From Henningerozyma blattae CBS 6284 (lineage: Eukaryota > Ascomycota > Saccharomycetes > Saccharomycetales > Saccharomycetaceae): DNA of 64,000 nt. The notes under the pieces were generated by a model. That model did no database searches. It was not told where the DNA came from and saw only the letters and a list, made by a program, of their open reading frames with translations. Made by a program: the position numbers and the translations under genes. This document shows, in pieces, positions 42,824-54,168 of this stretch. The stretch is taken from contig NC_020185.1 of the NCBI RefSeq assembly GCF_000315915.1, positions 1,178,001-1,242,000 of the forward strand, given 5' to 3'. Each line of letters begins with the position of its first letter. Positions within the stretch are counted from its first letter, which is position 1.

Positions 42824-43369
42824 TTAAAAATTGGCTAAATTAAAATTAGTTGAAAAGACTCTCGAAACAATTAACATATTAGAAATTATTTCTAAAATAT
42901 GTTTAAATCGTTGTAAACTTTTATAATAATGACCACCAATATTAATTAATAAAATTAATAGATAGATCAAGTTTTGAATTAAATCAAATATGCGATCTTT
43001 AATGGAATTGTTTATAATCTTTAATGAATTTTGTAATTTATCCTTTATTATCAATGTGACATCTTTGGAATAATTTCCAATTTTTTCCATTTTTAATTTA
43101 GTCAATTGGAATTCTAATTCATCACTAATCTTGGTCTTTAATTTTAATAATTTCAATAATTCTAAAGTATCCTTTCTTATATTTAATACTAATGTGATTA
43201 GCCAAATTTTGGAGCCCAGCTCACTTCTATTAAGTAATCTATAGAATAAATTTGTATCACTAATCAAACCAATACTTCTTAGAAAATAGATATTATCAAA
43301 TACACTACAAATGGATTCTAAACCGTACAAGATATCGAATTTCCAAATACTATTGTTTACAATATCCAT
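42824..43369 (-). CDS. PEX34: Peroxisomal membrane protein Pex34-like
   Basis: 181 residues from the ATG at 43369 (S. cerevisiae Pex34 has 144; the open frame extends 19 codons further up but without an ATG). Pex34 is a Pex11-related membrane protein controlling peroxisome number and contacts with mitochondria. It shows a hydrophobic/charged alternating pattern throughout, with SELGSKIWLITLVLNIRKDT (about residue 50), a Lys-rich middle, and a C-terminal hydrophobic helix IQNLIYLLILLINIGGHYYK then SNMLIVSRVF, which parallels the S. cerevisiae C-terminus. Sequence similarity is modest; the position next to MIC10 and before KAR4 (YCL056C) carries much of the weight. Confidence 0.8.
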   Translation of the reverse strand: MDIVNNSIWKFDILYGLESICSVFDNIYFLRSIGLISDTNLFYRLLNRSELGSKIWLITLVLNIRKDTLELLKLLKLKTKISDELEFQLTKLKMEKIGNYSKDVTLIIKDKLQNSLKIINNSIKDRIFDLIQNLIYLLILLINIGGHYYKSLQRFKHILEIISNMLIVSRVFSTNFNLANF

Positions 43370-45434
43370 TTTGCATGCTGAGAAGATCGATGAGAGTAAG
43401 TTGAGGATGGTATCTTGAGTAAACACAAATGTCTAACCTTAACAAACGAATGTTACCAAGGATAAGATTACAGTCTGATAAAGCTTTCGTTAAAATCGTA
43501 CACTATTATTCAAAAACCGTTGAGGAGAGCGTCAAAGGGGGAATATATGAATTATGACAAAATCCCAACAAGCCATGTACTATTGTTTGTATTAGTTGCT
43601 TTAAACCGTTGCTTTGCACAGTTCTTTTATACAGTTGCTTCTCTTGTACAATTGATTTGCCCTGTAATCTTAGATTTGGATTCTACTTTTGAAATATATC
43701 GTCGCTTGGATGGTAATATATTCGAGGTATAAAGTACCTAACTCCAAGGCACTTTATCCTAAAGCATCATCATCATCAATCTGCATATTGCCTCTTTAGG
43801 TGGAAATTGTGATGTTAGTCTGTTTGTGTTTGTGTTTGTGTTAGTTGTTTGTATTTGTGTTGGTGTTTGTGTTTGCACTTTGGAGTGCATTTTCCATATC
43901 CAATTAGCCTGCCAACAGTTGCTGGGTCCCTTGTAACCTTGTTGAAAGACCTCCCTCGAATTTTCTAAGCGAAGTCCGCTTTGTTCTGGATCATTGAGTC
44001 TGGATGTTCCGATTTCAACAAGGGCGAGATTGATAGATAGCCTGAACGAAAAAAAAAAAATTACAATAAAAAGAAACCAAACAGAATTTAAATAGCATAA
44101 AAATCCAGATAACTTTTTAAAAAAACAGATTTCTAAGGACTATTGATTGTTTGGTCTATTTTGTATGTTATCTGTCTATTACAAATCGATACAATGATAT
44201 AAAGCAATTATCATCAGGTATAGGTAACTATAGATCATCTATTAGTCACGGCGTTAATATCAAGGCAAGACAATGGTGTGTCCCTTATATATTTGGAAGC
44301 GTCACGGTTAGAAGTATTCAAATACAAATAAGTGTTGCTCCCACCACCATATTAAATGGATCAGATGGTGCTGGTACTACTTCTCAGGTATCTAACTCAT
44401 ATTTGGAATGCAAGTGTTGATAAATCTTAATATGTCAACAAACAACAGCAAGGTTCCTAAGAAATCAGGATTTTATGAAACATCTAGCATACACCATACG
44501 TTCTACCACATCACCGTATGCTACTACTTACACCCAGTAGAATGGTGAATTTGTGATATTTGTTATTGTTGTTTTTTTTCACCATAAGCACTCTATATCA
44601 TATAGTCTTTTGTTTGTGTATATTTTAGTTAGCGGCTGCCTCTTTGGGATCGGACGTGTCCGGCTGAACCATGGTTCGCGTTTCGCCGGACACTTTTGCA
44701 CTCTCACGGAGGTTGCGAATCCCGGCAAACGCATTTTTGGGACCACTCCAAGATGCATACTAAATGGAGCCTATTGGCGGTAAAAATGGGCTTGTTTGAA
44801 AGTGCTGAACTCCAGCTCCAAAATGGTGCTATTCTTGTCTCGTAACACCAGTATTTGACATTATCTTTTATTACTTGTATTTTCTAAAATGAGTCTTGTG
44901 GTTTTAATGGTTGGTCACTGTCCGGACGGTTTCCGAGCCTCGTTGTCCGGACGGACACCGTTACCCGGGGCGCCGGACACCCGTTTAGCCAATGAAAATC
45001 GATTTCAAACTCGGTTTTATGGTGAAAGTTAAATTATATTTGCTGTTTGTCCGAACTTATAAAATTCCACTTCACTTTCCCAACTTCCGTTCGAATTTTT
45101 GAAAAACGGAATTTTTTTGTTAATTTTTAAAAAAAGACAAGCAAGCACGTGTTTTTCGTGGCCCGGTTCGATTCCTCAGTTCATCCAAAATACTATTATT
45201 ATTTATTATAATATAATATAATATAATATAATATAATAAAAAATAATATAGTATAATAAAAAAAATAATATAATATAATATAATATATTCAATTGTATTA
45301 TTATTATTATTATTATTGTTGTTATTATTTGTTTTATTATTATTTGTTGATTTTTTTTTTTTGTATTTTTTTACAGAAAAAAAGAACAAATATTTTTTAA
45401 TACCTCATAGCATTTTCCTATATATTTTTCCACC
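43370..45434. promoter_or_regulatory. PEX34 divergent spacer with GTCCGGAC/CCGGACAC sites
   Basis: 2.1 kb without a supportable gene. Two short open frames (43520-43732, 44151-44420) look accidental. A (GTTTGT)n-like stretch lies near 43822-43870. From 44651 to 44980 the DNA is GC-rich and carries CGGACGTGTCCG (44651-44662), CCGGACAC (44686-44693, 44973-44980), the palindrome GTCCGGAC (44920-44927, 44945-44952), CGGACAC (44952-44958) and a Reb1-type TTACCCG (44961-44967). A CACGTG follows at 45146-45151 and (AATAT)n repeats at about 45205-45290. This region is probably the promoter of the gene at 45435. Confidence 0.55.
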
Positions 45435-46703
45435 ATGGCTGTTCCTCAAAAGCGTTGTCCATCTCAAGAGTTTGAACAACAACCTCAACAACAACCTTAC
45501 ATGTTGTCCAAGAGAAGAAATACCGGTTCTTTCTCATCATTATCAAACGATAATAATGCACCAAGAAAGTTCTTATTGAACCCTTCTGCTTCTGTTTCTT
45601 CTACAAATAATATTGATAATGATGATGGGAAATTATTATCCAATACCAAATCTAATGGACTTTTATCAATTCCTGCATTTAGGTTGACCAAGAATAAAGA
45701 CTATTATTGTTCCGATTATGAAGATCGCGTATCCGATAGATCAAGAATCAATAACACTCCCCTATTAAATCAAAGATTGGAAGATATCTTGTTGAAATAC
45801 ACAGATTCCGAATCCGACGATGATGACGAAAATGTAGCTACCACTAATAATAATTTAAAAGTCGAATTTCCAGCAGGTTCTGGTTATTTGCATACTCCAC
45901 CTGTCACATCCAACAATAATGGATCTTTGATTGACACTAATGATTCCATTTCAAACATGTCCACTCTTAAGCGGAAATTGTCAATGTCAAGAAACGGATC
46001 TATCTCTTGTACTTCAAGAAGATCTTCGTCACAAATCCCAAACTCAGATCTAATCGCTAGAGAACGGTGTTTTGATTACATCGTTCAATGTATCGATGAA
46101 ACTTGGGCAAGATATTGCGATACCACTTCTAACGCAGAAGTTATTGCCTATGGTGAAACAAATTCCAATTCATCATCTTGGAAGAATAAAAGATCAACCC
46201 TATCATCTCATTTGTCATCATGTCATTCTACCACTGGTTATATTAAACCATTGAAAATATCAGATAGCGAAACTGATATTGAAGATGAAAATAACCCTAA
46301 CTCAAATTCCCATTTGAATATTCATATGAATTTGAATTTTAAAAAAAATCTTTCTCAAGGACATACTACAGATGTAGATGATATTGATGAAGAAAACGGT
46401 ATCGAATATAAATCAGATACTACTATTCCTACAGACTGTGAAAGTGAAACTCATGACCGTCGGGCTGTTTCCACTTTACCTGATTCTGTTAAATTGCAAT
46501 CCTTAAAACATAGATTGACTAAAGCTAAAAATGATATGGAACAAACTTATGATTCAAACAATATCGATGATTCCATATTGTTCTGGAGAAGATGGGATAT
46601 GATAAAATATAATGCCGTCGAAATGATGGAAGAAGATGATGATGATGATTTAATCGATTCCGTTATCGATGAATTAGAATTTGGTAGATATGTTACTGAT
46701 TGA
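45435..46703 (+). CDS. Acidic Ser/Asn-rich protein of unknown function
   Basis: 422 residues; the start has a strong context (CACCATGG). I do not recognise the family with confidence. Features: an N-terminal Gln/Pro stretch and KRRNTGSFSSLS (basophilic phosphosite-like); DYYCSDYEDRVSDRSR near 90; an acidic SESDDDDE stretch; MSRNGSISCTSRRSSSQIP near 185; then a conserved-looking segment RERCFDYIVQCIDETWARYC (about 208-227) followed by TTSNAEVIAYGE; and a C-terminal segment SILFWRRWDMIKYNAVEMME with an acidic end and DSVIDELEFGRYV. The two hydrophobic-aromatic segments look like parts of one small folded domain or docking surface. No signal or membrane segment. It is inserted between PEX34 and KAR4, which are adjacent in S. 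cerevisiae, so it may be a gene lost from that locus there. Confidence 0.8.
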   Translation: MAVPQKRCPSQEFEQQPQQQPYMLSKRRNTGSFSSLSNDNNAPRKFLLNPSASVSSTNNIDNDDGKLLSNTKSNGLLSIPAFRLTKNKDYYCSDYEDRVSDRSRINNTPLLNQRLEDILLKYTDSESDDDDENVATTNNNLKVEFPAGSGYLHTPPVTSNNNGSLIDTNDSISNMSTLKRKLSMSRNGSISCTSRRSSSQIPNSDLIARERCFDYIVQCIDETWARYCDTTSNAEVIAYGETNSNSSSWKNKRSTLSSHLSSCHSTTGYIKPLKISDSETDIEDENNPNSNSHLNIHMNLNFKKNLSQGHTTDVDDIDEENGIEYKSDTTIPTDCESETHDRRAVSTLPDSVKLQSLKHRLTKAKNDMEQTYDSNNIDDSILFWRRWDMIKYNAVEMMEEDDDDDLIDSVIDELEFGRYVTD

Positions 46704-48373
46704 ACAACAACAAAACACAAAACACAAAAAAACAGTTCCAACAATTACAACTCATATATATCTATAATATTTTTTTTCCAAGATTATAAAAAAATAGAAG
46801 ATAAATAAAGGAATTACAATATTAAATGGTTAATTGAATCCCATTTAATAAATGAAAAAAAAGACAATGAAATAAGAATTTGAATCAGAAACTTTTTTTA
46901 GAGAAAAAAAAAACACAGGAAAAGTTTACCCATTTATAAGATATGAATAAAAACTTTTAGAGAACAATTTCTTCCTTTTGCATTTTAAACTGATTGATTC
47001 TAATATTTTTCTACAAAAAAAATAAATACAAACAATATAAAATCAACAATGGTCGTGTACAGCCCCCTTTATTAACATAATATTATTATATTATATACAA
47101 CCCCCTACCCAAACATAGCATTTATGATAAATATTAATTTTTTAAAAAAAATAAAAAAAAAAAGAAAAATACATTTTTATGGAAAATAAAAAATTATATT
47201 ACAAATATCATTACAAAATATCATTCAACTACAAGAATTTAATAGTTCATTTATTCTACTCATTTCATATACAATTGTTATTTGAATTAAATAAATAAAT
47301 AAATTGTTAATTGAAAAAAAAATTTTTGCATCAACACACTTATCAAAAATCATTTAAAAAAGATTATTGGTATTAAATAATAATTATGAAATATTCAATA
47401 TTTTTTTTTTTTAAATTTTTTTTTCCTTTTTTTTAAAAAAATTATTATTAATTCTTTAAATAAAACTCTTTTTTTATAATAGTATATAAAGAATTATTAC
47501 AATCAAATATTTTAATGAATTAATTCTTCAAAAATTTGTCTATTCAAGTTTGTATGTTTGCAAGTTGTTGTATTTAAAGCAACACATTGTAAGGTATAAC
47601 GATATTTAACAAGCTATTTAAAATTCTCTTAATTTGAAAAAAAAAAAAAAATAAATAAATAAATAAATAATCATTGGCTTAGTTACATTGCAAGATGCAT
47701 TGTTAGGGATTGATACAATTAAATATTGTTTCATTTAAATTTTTATTTTTTTAGATAGAATCGACATTTATTTACTATTAAATTTCCTAATAGGGGAAAC
47801 AAATTGATTTTAATAAAATGGGAATTTTCAAAGTAATGAACAAAATTAATAGAAAAGCAAGTGAAAATGTTTATAAATCTTGGCATAATTATATTTAAAT
47901 CAAAAAAAGGAAATGATTAGGCATTAAATCTTTTAAATTTAAAATGATTTGTGGTTACATTTTTGACCAAGTTTCATAGTATTAAAGTTTTCCTCATTAA
48001 AACTAAATGGGAAATTTTAACTTGTTAAGCCGATGAGATTTCTAAGCGAAACGGAAAATTCAGAAATTAAATAGTATCAAGTCTAGAGAGGAATTAGCGG
48101 TTTCAGAATGTAACAAGGAATTAGGGAATAAAATGATTAGAAGTATTGAAGATCTTTTAATTTCAAATATTTCAAATGAGGTTTGAACTTGTTACCTTTC
48201 AATTATCTCAACTAATCAAGTAAATTACATAAGAAGTGGCAATAATCAAATATATATATATAACTACAAATATATATTTAATTCGATTATCGTTATTCGT
48301 TGGTTTGTCTTTTACAAAAGGAGATCATAAAACTAAGACGTTTTGAGACAAAAAAAACAATACCTGATAGAAA
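46704..48373. other. KAR4 upstream spacer
   Basis: 1670 bp of very AT-rich DNA with many A and T homopolymers (for example about 47155-47165, 47400-47440, 47637-47655) and (AAAT)n at 47652-47672. I see no gene. A pheromone response element for Ste12 (TGAAACA), expected for KAR4, was not found in a position I would defend. Confidence 0.5.
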
Positions 48374-49405
48374 ATGTTTAGAGAAGAATTATACCGTGAT
48401 AACAGTATGGCTGTTGTGTCCAATAATACAACTTTATATGATATTGATATAAAGAGCAATAATAAATCTAAAAATATGGTAAGTAGTGAACATAATACTC
48501 CCAATATGAAACCTGTAAAACAATTCCATACCAATGATTATTCTAATAATTACATATTTACTGGATCCACTCCTCAAAGTCATGTATCCAATATTGAAAA
48601 TCCTGTAGAAGGATATCCCAAATTACAAAAATTATTCCAATTGAAGGAACAACAAATATACAAGACCACTACCACCCCATTTGGTTGTAAAGTAAACATT
48701 GATCAAATGGTGCCCATGTTAAACTATTGGATTCAAAAGGAAAAATTAACATTTGATGTTGTTATGATTGGATGTTTAAGTGATAATCAATTTATTTATC
48801 CAATTTTGACTCAATTGCCCCTAGATAGACTTGTCTCCAAACCTGGGTTTTTATTCATTTGGGCAAGTGCACAAAAGATTAATGAATTATCCAAATTATT
48901 AAATAATGAAATCTGGGCAAAGAAATTTAGAAGAAGTGAAGAATTGGTATTTGTCCCCATTGATAAGAACTCCCCCTATTACCCCGGGTTAGACGCAGAT
49001 GAAGATGATACCTTAATGGAAAAGATGCAATGGCATTGTTGGATGTGTATCACTGGTACAGTACGTCGATCCAGCGATGGACATTTGATCCATTGTAATA
49101 TAGATACTGATTTAAGTATTGAAACTTCCACAACCAGAGATGGAGCTGTTCCAACACATCTGTACAAAGTGGCTGAAAATTTTTCCACTGCAACAAGAAG
49201 ATTGCATATTATTCCAGCAAGAACCGGTAAGGAAAAACCTGTACGTTTAAGACCTGGTTGGGTTATAATGAGTCCCGATGTTATGATGAATAACTTCGAA
49301 CCAAATAGATATAAGAATGAGATAGCCAAGATTGGTAACAACATCCCATTGAAAAAAGAGATCGAGAATTTAAGACCTAAGAGTCCAGTACAAAAGGCCC
49401 AATAA
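48374..49405 (+). CDS. KAR4: Karyogamy and meiosis regulator Kar4 (METTL14-like)
   Basis: 343 residues against 335. Kar4 is a MT-A70-family protein without methyltransferase activity; with Ste12 it drives genes for nuclear fusion, and it acts in the mRNA m6A writer complex in meiosis. The divergent N-terminal 50 residues are followed by a nearly continuous conserved region from FHTNDYSNNYIFTGS on, including LTFDVVMIGCLSDNQFIYPI, FLFIWASAQKINELSKLLNN and EKMQWHCWMCITGTVRRSSD. The catalytic DPPW of active METTL3 is absent, as in the family. The C-terminus is LRPKSPVQKAQ. S. cerevisiae Kar4 is made in long and short forms from two starts; here a second Met (residue 12, MAVVSNN) could be a short-form start. 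Order matches YCL055W. Confidence 0.97.
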   Translation: MFREELYRDNSMAVVSNNTTLYDIDIKSNNKSKNMVSSEHNTPNMKPVKQFHTNDYSNNYIFTGSTPQSHVSNIENPVEGYPKLQKLFQLKEQQIYKTTTTPFGCKVNIDQMVPMLNYWIQKEKLTFDVVMIGCLSDNQFIYPILTQLPLDRLVSKPGFLFIWASAQKINELSKLLNNEIWAKKFRRSEELVFVPIDKNSPYYPGLDADEDDTLMEKMQWHCWMCITGTVRRSSDGHLIHCNIDTDLSIETSTTRDGAVPTHLYKVAENFSTATRRLHIIPARTGKEKPVRLRPGWVIMSPDVMMNNFEPNRYKNEIAKIGNNIPLKKEIENLRPKSPVQKAQ

Positions 49406-49670
49406 TTAATTACTTTTGTTTATTTTGCATATTGCACCTCATTGCTACTAACATTTTATGAACCATCACCAGCATTCCCAACATGATATATACATCTAGA
49501 CACTCGTTACACTCCTTACACTGCACTACACTATACTACATTATATTACATTACATTACACTTTATTAATGCATCTTTTTTAAAAATTATTCACTCCTAT
49601 ATAAAATAAATCTATGTATATATACATATAAATCTATGTATATATCAATAAACTATAATCACCAATGGTT

Positions 49671-49808
49671 AACCCTACTCCAACCCTCGCTCCTTACAAT
49701 ATAAACCCTATCTTTCATAACCCTGATTTCCACCCTGACACCATTTATCAACCCTAATGACATTAACCCTGTTTTACTTTTTTTAACCCTTCATTCTCCA
49801 CCAACCCT
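49671..49808 (+). promoter_or_regulatory. Cluster of eight AACCCT motifs (Tbf1/TTAGGG-like) before LRE1
   Basis: Eight same-strand AACCCT hexamers at 49671, 49682, 49704, 49719, 49750, 49765, 49785 and 49803, with a ninth variant ACCCTG near 49732. AACCCT is the complement of AGGGTT, the core shared with Tbf1 sites and vertebrate-type telomere repeats. Spacing is irregular, so this is a site cluster rather than a simple tandem repeat. It ends beside ATCACGTG (49810-49817) and an ACGCGTCGCGTCGC stretch near 49829. Confidence 0.8.
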
Positions 49809-49894
49809 GATCACGTGTAATTTCCTGAACGCGTCGCGTCGCTTGGTTAGGAAAATTCGCGTTTTTATTAAAAAAACCTGTGCCCTGGAGTAAG

Positions 49895-50098
49895 AAAAAA
49901 AAATCCCTGAACAGGATCCGCACGGGCCGACATACAGTATATTATTTGGCCGGCAGGCCCAAAACTTAACCCGTTATTTACTCATTCCATTCGGCTAAAA
50001 AAAAATCCCTGAACAGGATCCGCACGGGCCGACATACAGTATATTATTTGGCCGGCAGGCCCAAAACTTAACCCGTTATTTACTCATTCCATTCGGCT
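49895..50098 (+). repeat. Exact tandem duplication, 2 x 102 bp
   Basis: 49895-49996 and 49997-50098 are identical over all 102 positions as read. The unit starts with A9TCCCTGAACAGG, contains GGGCCGACATACAGTATATT and GGCCGGCAGGCCC, and ends CCATTCGGCT. It is GC-richer than its flanks. No coding potential is evident. It lies in the LRE1 upstream region, 0.7 kb before the start. Confidence 0.97.
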
Positions 50099-50207
50099 AC
50101 AGCACAGGCATTGGAATTAATTTTTAATTATTATAGATAATATATATATATATATATATATCTATATTATAATAATGCTAGTATATACTAATATATAGGT
50201 TATTTAG

Positions 50208-50252
50208 TTTATTTAATTTATTTAATTTATTTAATTTATTTAATTTATTTAA
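50208..50252 (+). repeat. 9-bp tandem repeat TTTATTTAA (five copies)
   Basis: Five perfect copies, then a partial sixth. Simple AT-rich repeat between the 102-bp duplication and LRE1. The remaining spacer up to 50802 holds (TA)n runs near 50143-50160 and 50405-50460 and a pyrimidine-rich stretch before the start codon. Confidence 0.9.
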
Positions 50253-50802
50253 TTTACTTTAAAAGTTATTTATTTTCTATTTTTCTTTTAACTTTATTTT
50301 CTTTTTAAATCTTTTCGAAACTACTTTTCTAAATAAAACCAAGAACTAGTAAGCTCGAGACAAAAGGATTTGCATACCTCAAGCTACTAATAAAAGCCTA
50401 TTCCATTCATACATATATATATATATTCCATTATTATTATATTATATATATATATGTATATAGATTTTGATATTACTCGACAACTACCCTTTCTGTTGGC
50501 AACACCACTCTACAGTACTTGGCGTGAAAAGCAACAACTAGAGGCTAGATATACTTAGAGGCATTCAAGACAGGCGCAAGTCCTTTTTTTTCAACAAAGC
50601 AAGCCTGCTTTAAACTTTTTTTTTATCTTTTTCTCTCTCTTTTTCTAAAAATAATTTTTTTTTTTTGAATTTTACATTCTTAAACAGTATAGTACCATCA
50701 TCAAAAGCCTGTTCCTTACTATTGAAGTCTGTTGAGCTCTTCTAACTACATTCATTCGCTAATCCCTTTGTTTTTCTCTTTCATATTACTCTCGTTAAGA
50801 CA

Positions 50803-53800
50803 ATGTTTGATAGCGTGCAACCGTTAGACCCCCCAGAAACTACCAAGGACAATACAATAACAACAACAACAGCAACCACTGCACAACAAAAAGAAGGTAC
50901 TAGAGACAGTTCCTATGACGACACTATCATAACTACTACACCAAGACATGACAAGGTCCATTCGGCTATCCATCATTCTTCGTTGTCGTTAAATGTTCCC
51001 AATACCAATGGGAATTATGGTACAACTAATAGCAATGCAAATTCAAACTCAACCTCAAATAAAGACGATGATTTTACCTTCACAATGCCCAGAAGAGGTC
51101 ATCGTCATAAAAGATCCATGGCTATTTCAGGCGATTTCGATTTCATTCCTACTCCTCCATCATTACCGTTTGGTGCATCTCCATCTAATACAAATAATAA
51201 TCAAGCAAGTGGAGGTGGAGGAGGTGTGGATATGCAAAGAAGAGGATCTTCTCCAAGTAATTTGAATTATTCCACGTTTCTATCTCCAAACACTACTACA
51301 ACTTATATATCTCCAAACACGTCGGCTTATAATACTCATGCATCTCCAAACACTTCGTATTATAATACTTCCCCATTGGGTAAACGTTCCAATAAAATGC
51401 ATCTTCCTTTCCAATCATCACAATCTCATTTAACATCTGTGACTACTTGTAATACTCCAAAGGAAAGTCCAAGTTTCTTTATTAGTGAGATTTCGAAATT
51501 TTCTTCAGATATTCAAGGTGTACCTGATGCCATTATTGATTTAGATGATATTTTAACTACGAGACCAAAATCATTTACAACACATAGAAGAACAGAATCT
51601 GCACCTGCAGAATTGGATTTCATTCTACCTTTTAAGATGAATTCAAATTCAAATACAAATATTAATATTAAACCTAAATCAAAATTGTTAAACTCTAATT
51701 CATCTATTCATATGAAAACATCTTCTATTGATGAAAATTCAATTCATGGTAATAAAATGAGAATTGAAGAAGAAGATGATTTTTCTACTTATCAACATAT
51801 TGCTGCTTCTCAATTAAATAAGTATTCAGCCAACAAGGATGATACAAGTGATGTTAGTTGTAGTTCTAATGATATAGAGACAAGAACAAATTCAAATATA
51901 AATTCAAACTCAAGTTTAAATTTATCGAAAAATTCTAAAGAGGATTCAAATGATATTGATGATGAGAGTCCATTCGCTAACACAAATAATTCTGATACCG
52001 GTAATAATAATGAATTTTTCTTTACACAAAATAAATTATTATCTCCAATTAAACCGATGTCAAAACCACAATTGAGATCGTTGAGTTCAAATTCATATGA
52101 TACATCAACACCCACTTCTAATCGAAATTCAGCGAGTAATAATAATAAAAATTCAAAGGATTCTAAATATAATACGTTGAAAATCAATAGACAAAAGGAA
52201 AGATATTCACATTATACAAAACAATTTACAAATAATAGGAATTTCTCATCCAATTCAAATAATTCAACAATTACAAATAATTCTTTGGCAAATACATATA
52301 CAAATTCAAGTTTAAATAATTCGAATTTGAATTTAAATTCTATAAATTCATTATCAATTACTTGTGTGGTAAGCTCCAATTTAAATTCCGTCAATTCTTT
52401 TTCGAATTCATTATCGAATTCAAATTTTAATTCAGTCAATTCATTACCAACTACTTCTACATCATCAACTACAACAACAACTTCAATGACATCGACCAAT
52501 ATTAGTAATTATTCAAATACAAATAATATTGCTATAAATTCAATTTTCAATACTACTACAAACCCAACAATTCAACCTCAAACTTTAAGAGAACAAGCAT
52601 CTTCATCTTCTTTATCTTCAGTTTATTTAAAGACTCCATCTTCTTCCATGAATACCCCAGCTAGACCAGCTTCAACTCCATCCACTCCATATTCCGATAA
52701 TAGGATTTCCAATAAAAATTCTGATAATACTAATACCAATACCAATACCAATACCAATACCAATACCAATACCAATACAAATGATAAATCAACTACCAAT
52801 AACATTGATAACACTAATATTAATAATAATAATAATACAACTAGTACTAATATTATTTATGATAATGGTTCTTCTTCCACTACTACCATCAATAATTCCA
52901 ACATATCTTCATCTAATACAATTCCAAATTCTAATCCAATCATGTCAGCAGATGATTATAAAAGAAGGCTTGGTCTAGCTCCAGTTTATAAAAAGAAATT
53001 TAGTTCAAACTTACAATCATCTACTACCTCAAGAAATAAAAGTTATATTCCACCGAATATTCATTCATCTCCATCTCCATCTCCATCTCCGTCAGTTTCA
53101 TCGTTTAATTTTAAAAGTCAAGTTTATGATATGTCATATGACGAATTAATTGATTCTTATTCAAATACAACTTCACCAAAGAGTAAAAAAACTAAGACCG
53201 ATAGTGATCAATTTAATGAATCTTTGAGTGCTATCGAAACTATTCGTTCCTTCCGTTCTTCAGAAAATTCTAAGAATTCTAAAAGTAATAATACAAATAT
53301 TCCAAATAATAAATCAAATTCAAGTTTAGAATTACCAATTATATCAATTAATAATGAAGTTACTACTAATAATATAATTAAAAAGGAAAATGATTGCATT
53401 GAAAAAACCACAAGTAATGATTTAAATGAATTATTGATGGGAGGTCCAGGTACTTCAATAGATTTATCTCATTATACTGATCAAACAATTTATTCTTTTA
53501 ATAATAATCTTTCACAATTAGATTCAATAAATTCCAAATATGACGAAGAAATATCAAATGATAATATTAATATTCAAAAAAAATTACAACCTATTCAATT
53601 TAATAATTCTAATATTCCAAATAGCACTAATAATCAAATGAACTTTCCAAATATAAATGATAAGAATAATCAATTTGAATCGAATTCAATACTTTTACAA
53701 AAAATTGATTCCATGACCATTGATGAATCAACTAATAAACAAATTATGGAAAACAAAAGAATTATTTCCAAAATGACTAACAATACTAATACCAATAATA

Positions 53801-54168
53801 ATAATAATAATAACAATTCTATTACTTCACCTGGTAAACGATCTATATATACTGGTAAAACAATTATTCAATCACCCACAAGAAAATCCATTTATACAGA
53901 AAGGGGGATTAATTCATCATCACCTTCGAGAAATTCACATTTGAATAATGAAAATAATTTATTCAATACTACTACTAATGAACGGAATGAAAGTAACTCT
54001 TCCAGTATTACTCACAACATATTAGCATCACCATCTAAAAATTATTATGATAGAGGAAATAATTTTGATTCACCTTCCAAAAAATCCAAATATAAGCTTG
54101 AAGTTAAAAAGACTAAGAAAAAATTATTTGGTTGGATTGAAATTGGTAATATTTTCCAAAGTAAATAA
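50803..54168 (+). CDS. LRE1: Lre1-like Cbk1 pathway regulator, expanded by Asn/Ser repeats
   Basis: 1121 residues, about twice the 583 of S. cerevisiae Lre1 (paralogue Hlr1), which inhibits the NDR kinase Cbk1 and affects wall structure and stress response. The identity rests on short conserved islands, [20 protein letters not shown] (about 95-113), [12 protein letters not shown], and [17 protein letters not shown] (about 263), and on its place between KAR4 and APA1 (YCL055W ... YCL051W-YCL050C). HRRTES fits the Cbk1 phosphorylation pattern HxRxxS. Other islands: [20 protein letters not shown] (about 713), [20 protein letters not shown], repeated [24 protein letters not shown], and a basic end [18 protein letters not shown]. 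The rest is Asn/Ser/Thr-rich, with an (Asn-Thr)n run from seven ACCAAT hexamers at 52735-52776. SPB1 and PBN1, which lie between KAR4 and LRE1 in S. cerevisiae, are absent. Confidence 0.82.
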   Translation: MFDSVQPLDPPETTKDNTITTTTATTAQQKEGTRDSSYDDTIITTTPRHDKVHSAIHHSSLSLNVPNTNGNYGTTNSNANSNSTSNKDDDFTFTMPRRGHRHKRSMAISGDFDFIPTPPSLPFGASPSNTNNNQASGGGGGVDMQRRGSSPSNLNYSTFLSPNTTTTYISPNTSAYNTHASPNTSYYNTSPLGKRSNKMHLPFQSSQSHLTSVTTCNTPKESPSFFISEISKFSSDIQGVPDAIIDLDDILTTRPKSFTTHRRTESAPAELDFILPFKMNSNSNTNINIKPKSKLLNSNSSIHMKTSSIDENSIHGNKMRIEEEDDFSTYQHIAASQLNKYSANKDDTSDVSCSSNDIETRTNSNINSNSSLNLSKNSKEDSNDIDDESPFANTNNSDTGNNNEFFFTQNKLLSPIKPMSKPQLRSLSSNSYDTSTPTSNRNSASNNNKNSKDSKYNTLKINRQKERYSHYTKQFTNNRNFSSNSNNSTITNNSLANTYTNSSLNNSNLNLNSINSLSITCVVSSNLNSVNSFSNSLSNSNFNSVNSLPTTSTSSTTTTTSMTSTNISNYSNTNNIAINSIFNTTTNPTIQPQTLREQASSSSLSSVYLKTPSSSMNTPARPASTPSTPYSDNRISNKNSDNTNTNTNTNTNTNTNTNTNDKSTTNNIDNTNINNNNNTTSTNIIYDNGSSSTTTINNSNISSSNTIPNSNPIMSADDYKRRLGLAPVYKKKFSSNLQSSTTSRNKSYIPPNIHSSPSPSPSPSVSSFNFKSQVYDMSYDELIDSYSNTTSPKSKKTKTDSDQFNESLSAIETIRSFRSSENSKNSKSNNTNIPNNKSNSSLELPIISINNEVTTNNIIKKENDCIEKTTSNDLNELLMGGPGTSIDLSHYTDQTIYSFNNNLSQLDSINSKYDEEISNDNINIQKKLQPIQFNNSNIPNSTNNQMNFPNINDKNNQFESNSILLQKIDSMTIDESTNKQIMENKRIISKMTNNTNTNNNNNNNNSITSPGKRSIYTGKTIIQSPTRKSIYTERGINSSSPSRNSHLNNENNLFNTTTNERNESNSSSITHNILASPSKNYYDRGNNFDSPSKKSKYKLEVKKTKKKLFGWIEIGNIFQSK

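Noticed and set aside
45155..45185. tRNA B-box-like GGTTCGATTCC
   Set aside because: No A box at the right distance on either strand and the T arm does not pair.
49440..49470. TACTAAC branch-point-like sequence after KAR4, suggesting an LRE1 leader intron
   Set aside because: No GTATGT donor upstream in a sensible place and LRE1 needs no extra 5' exon.
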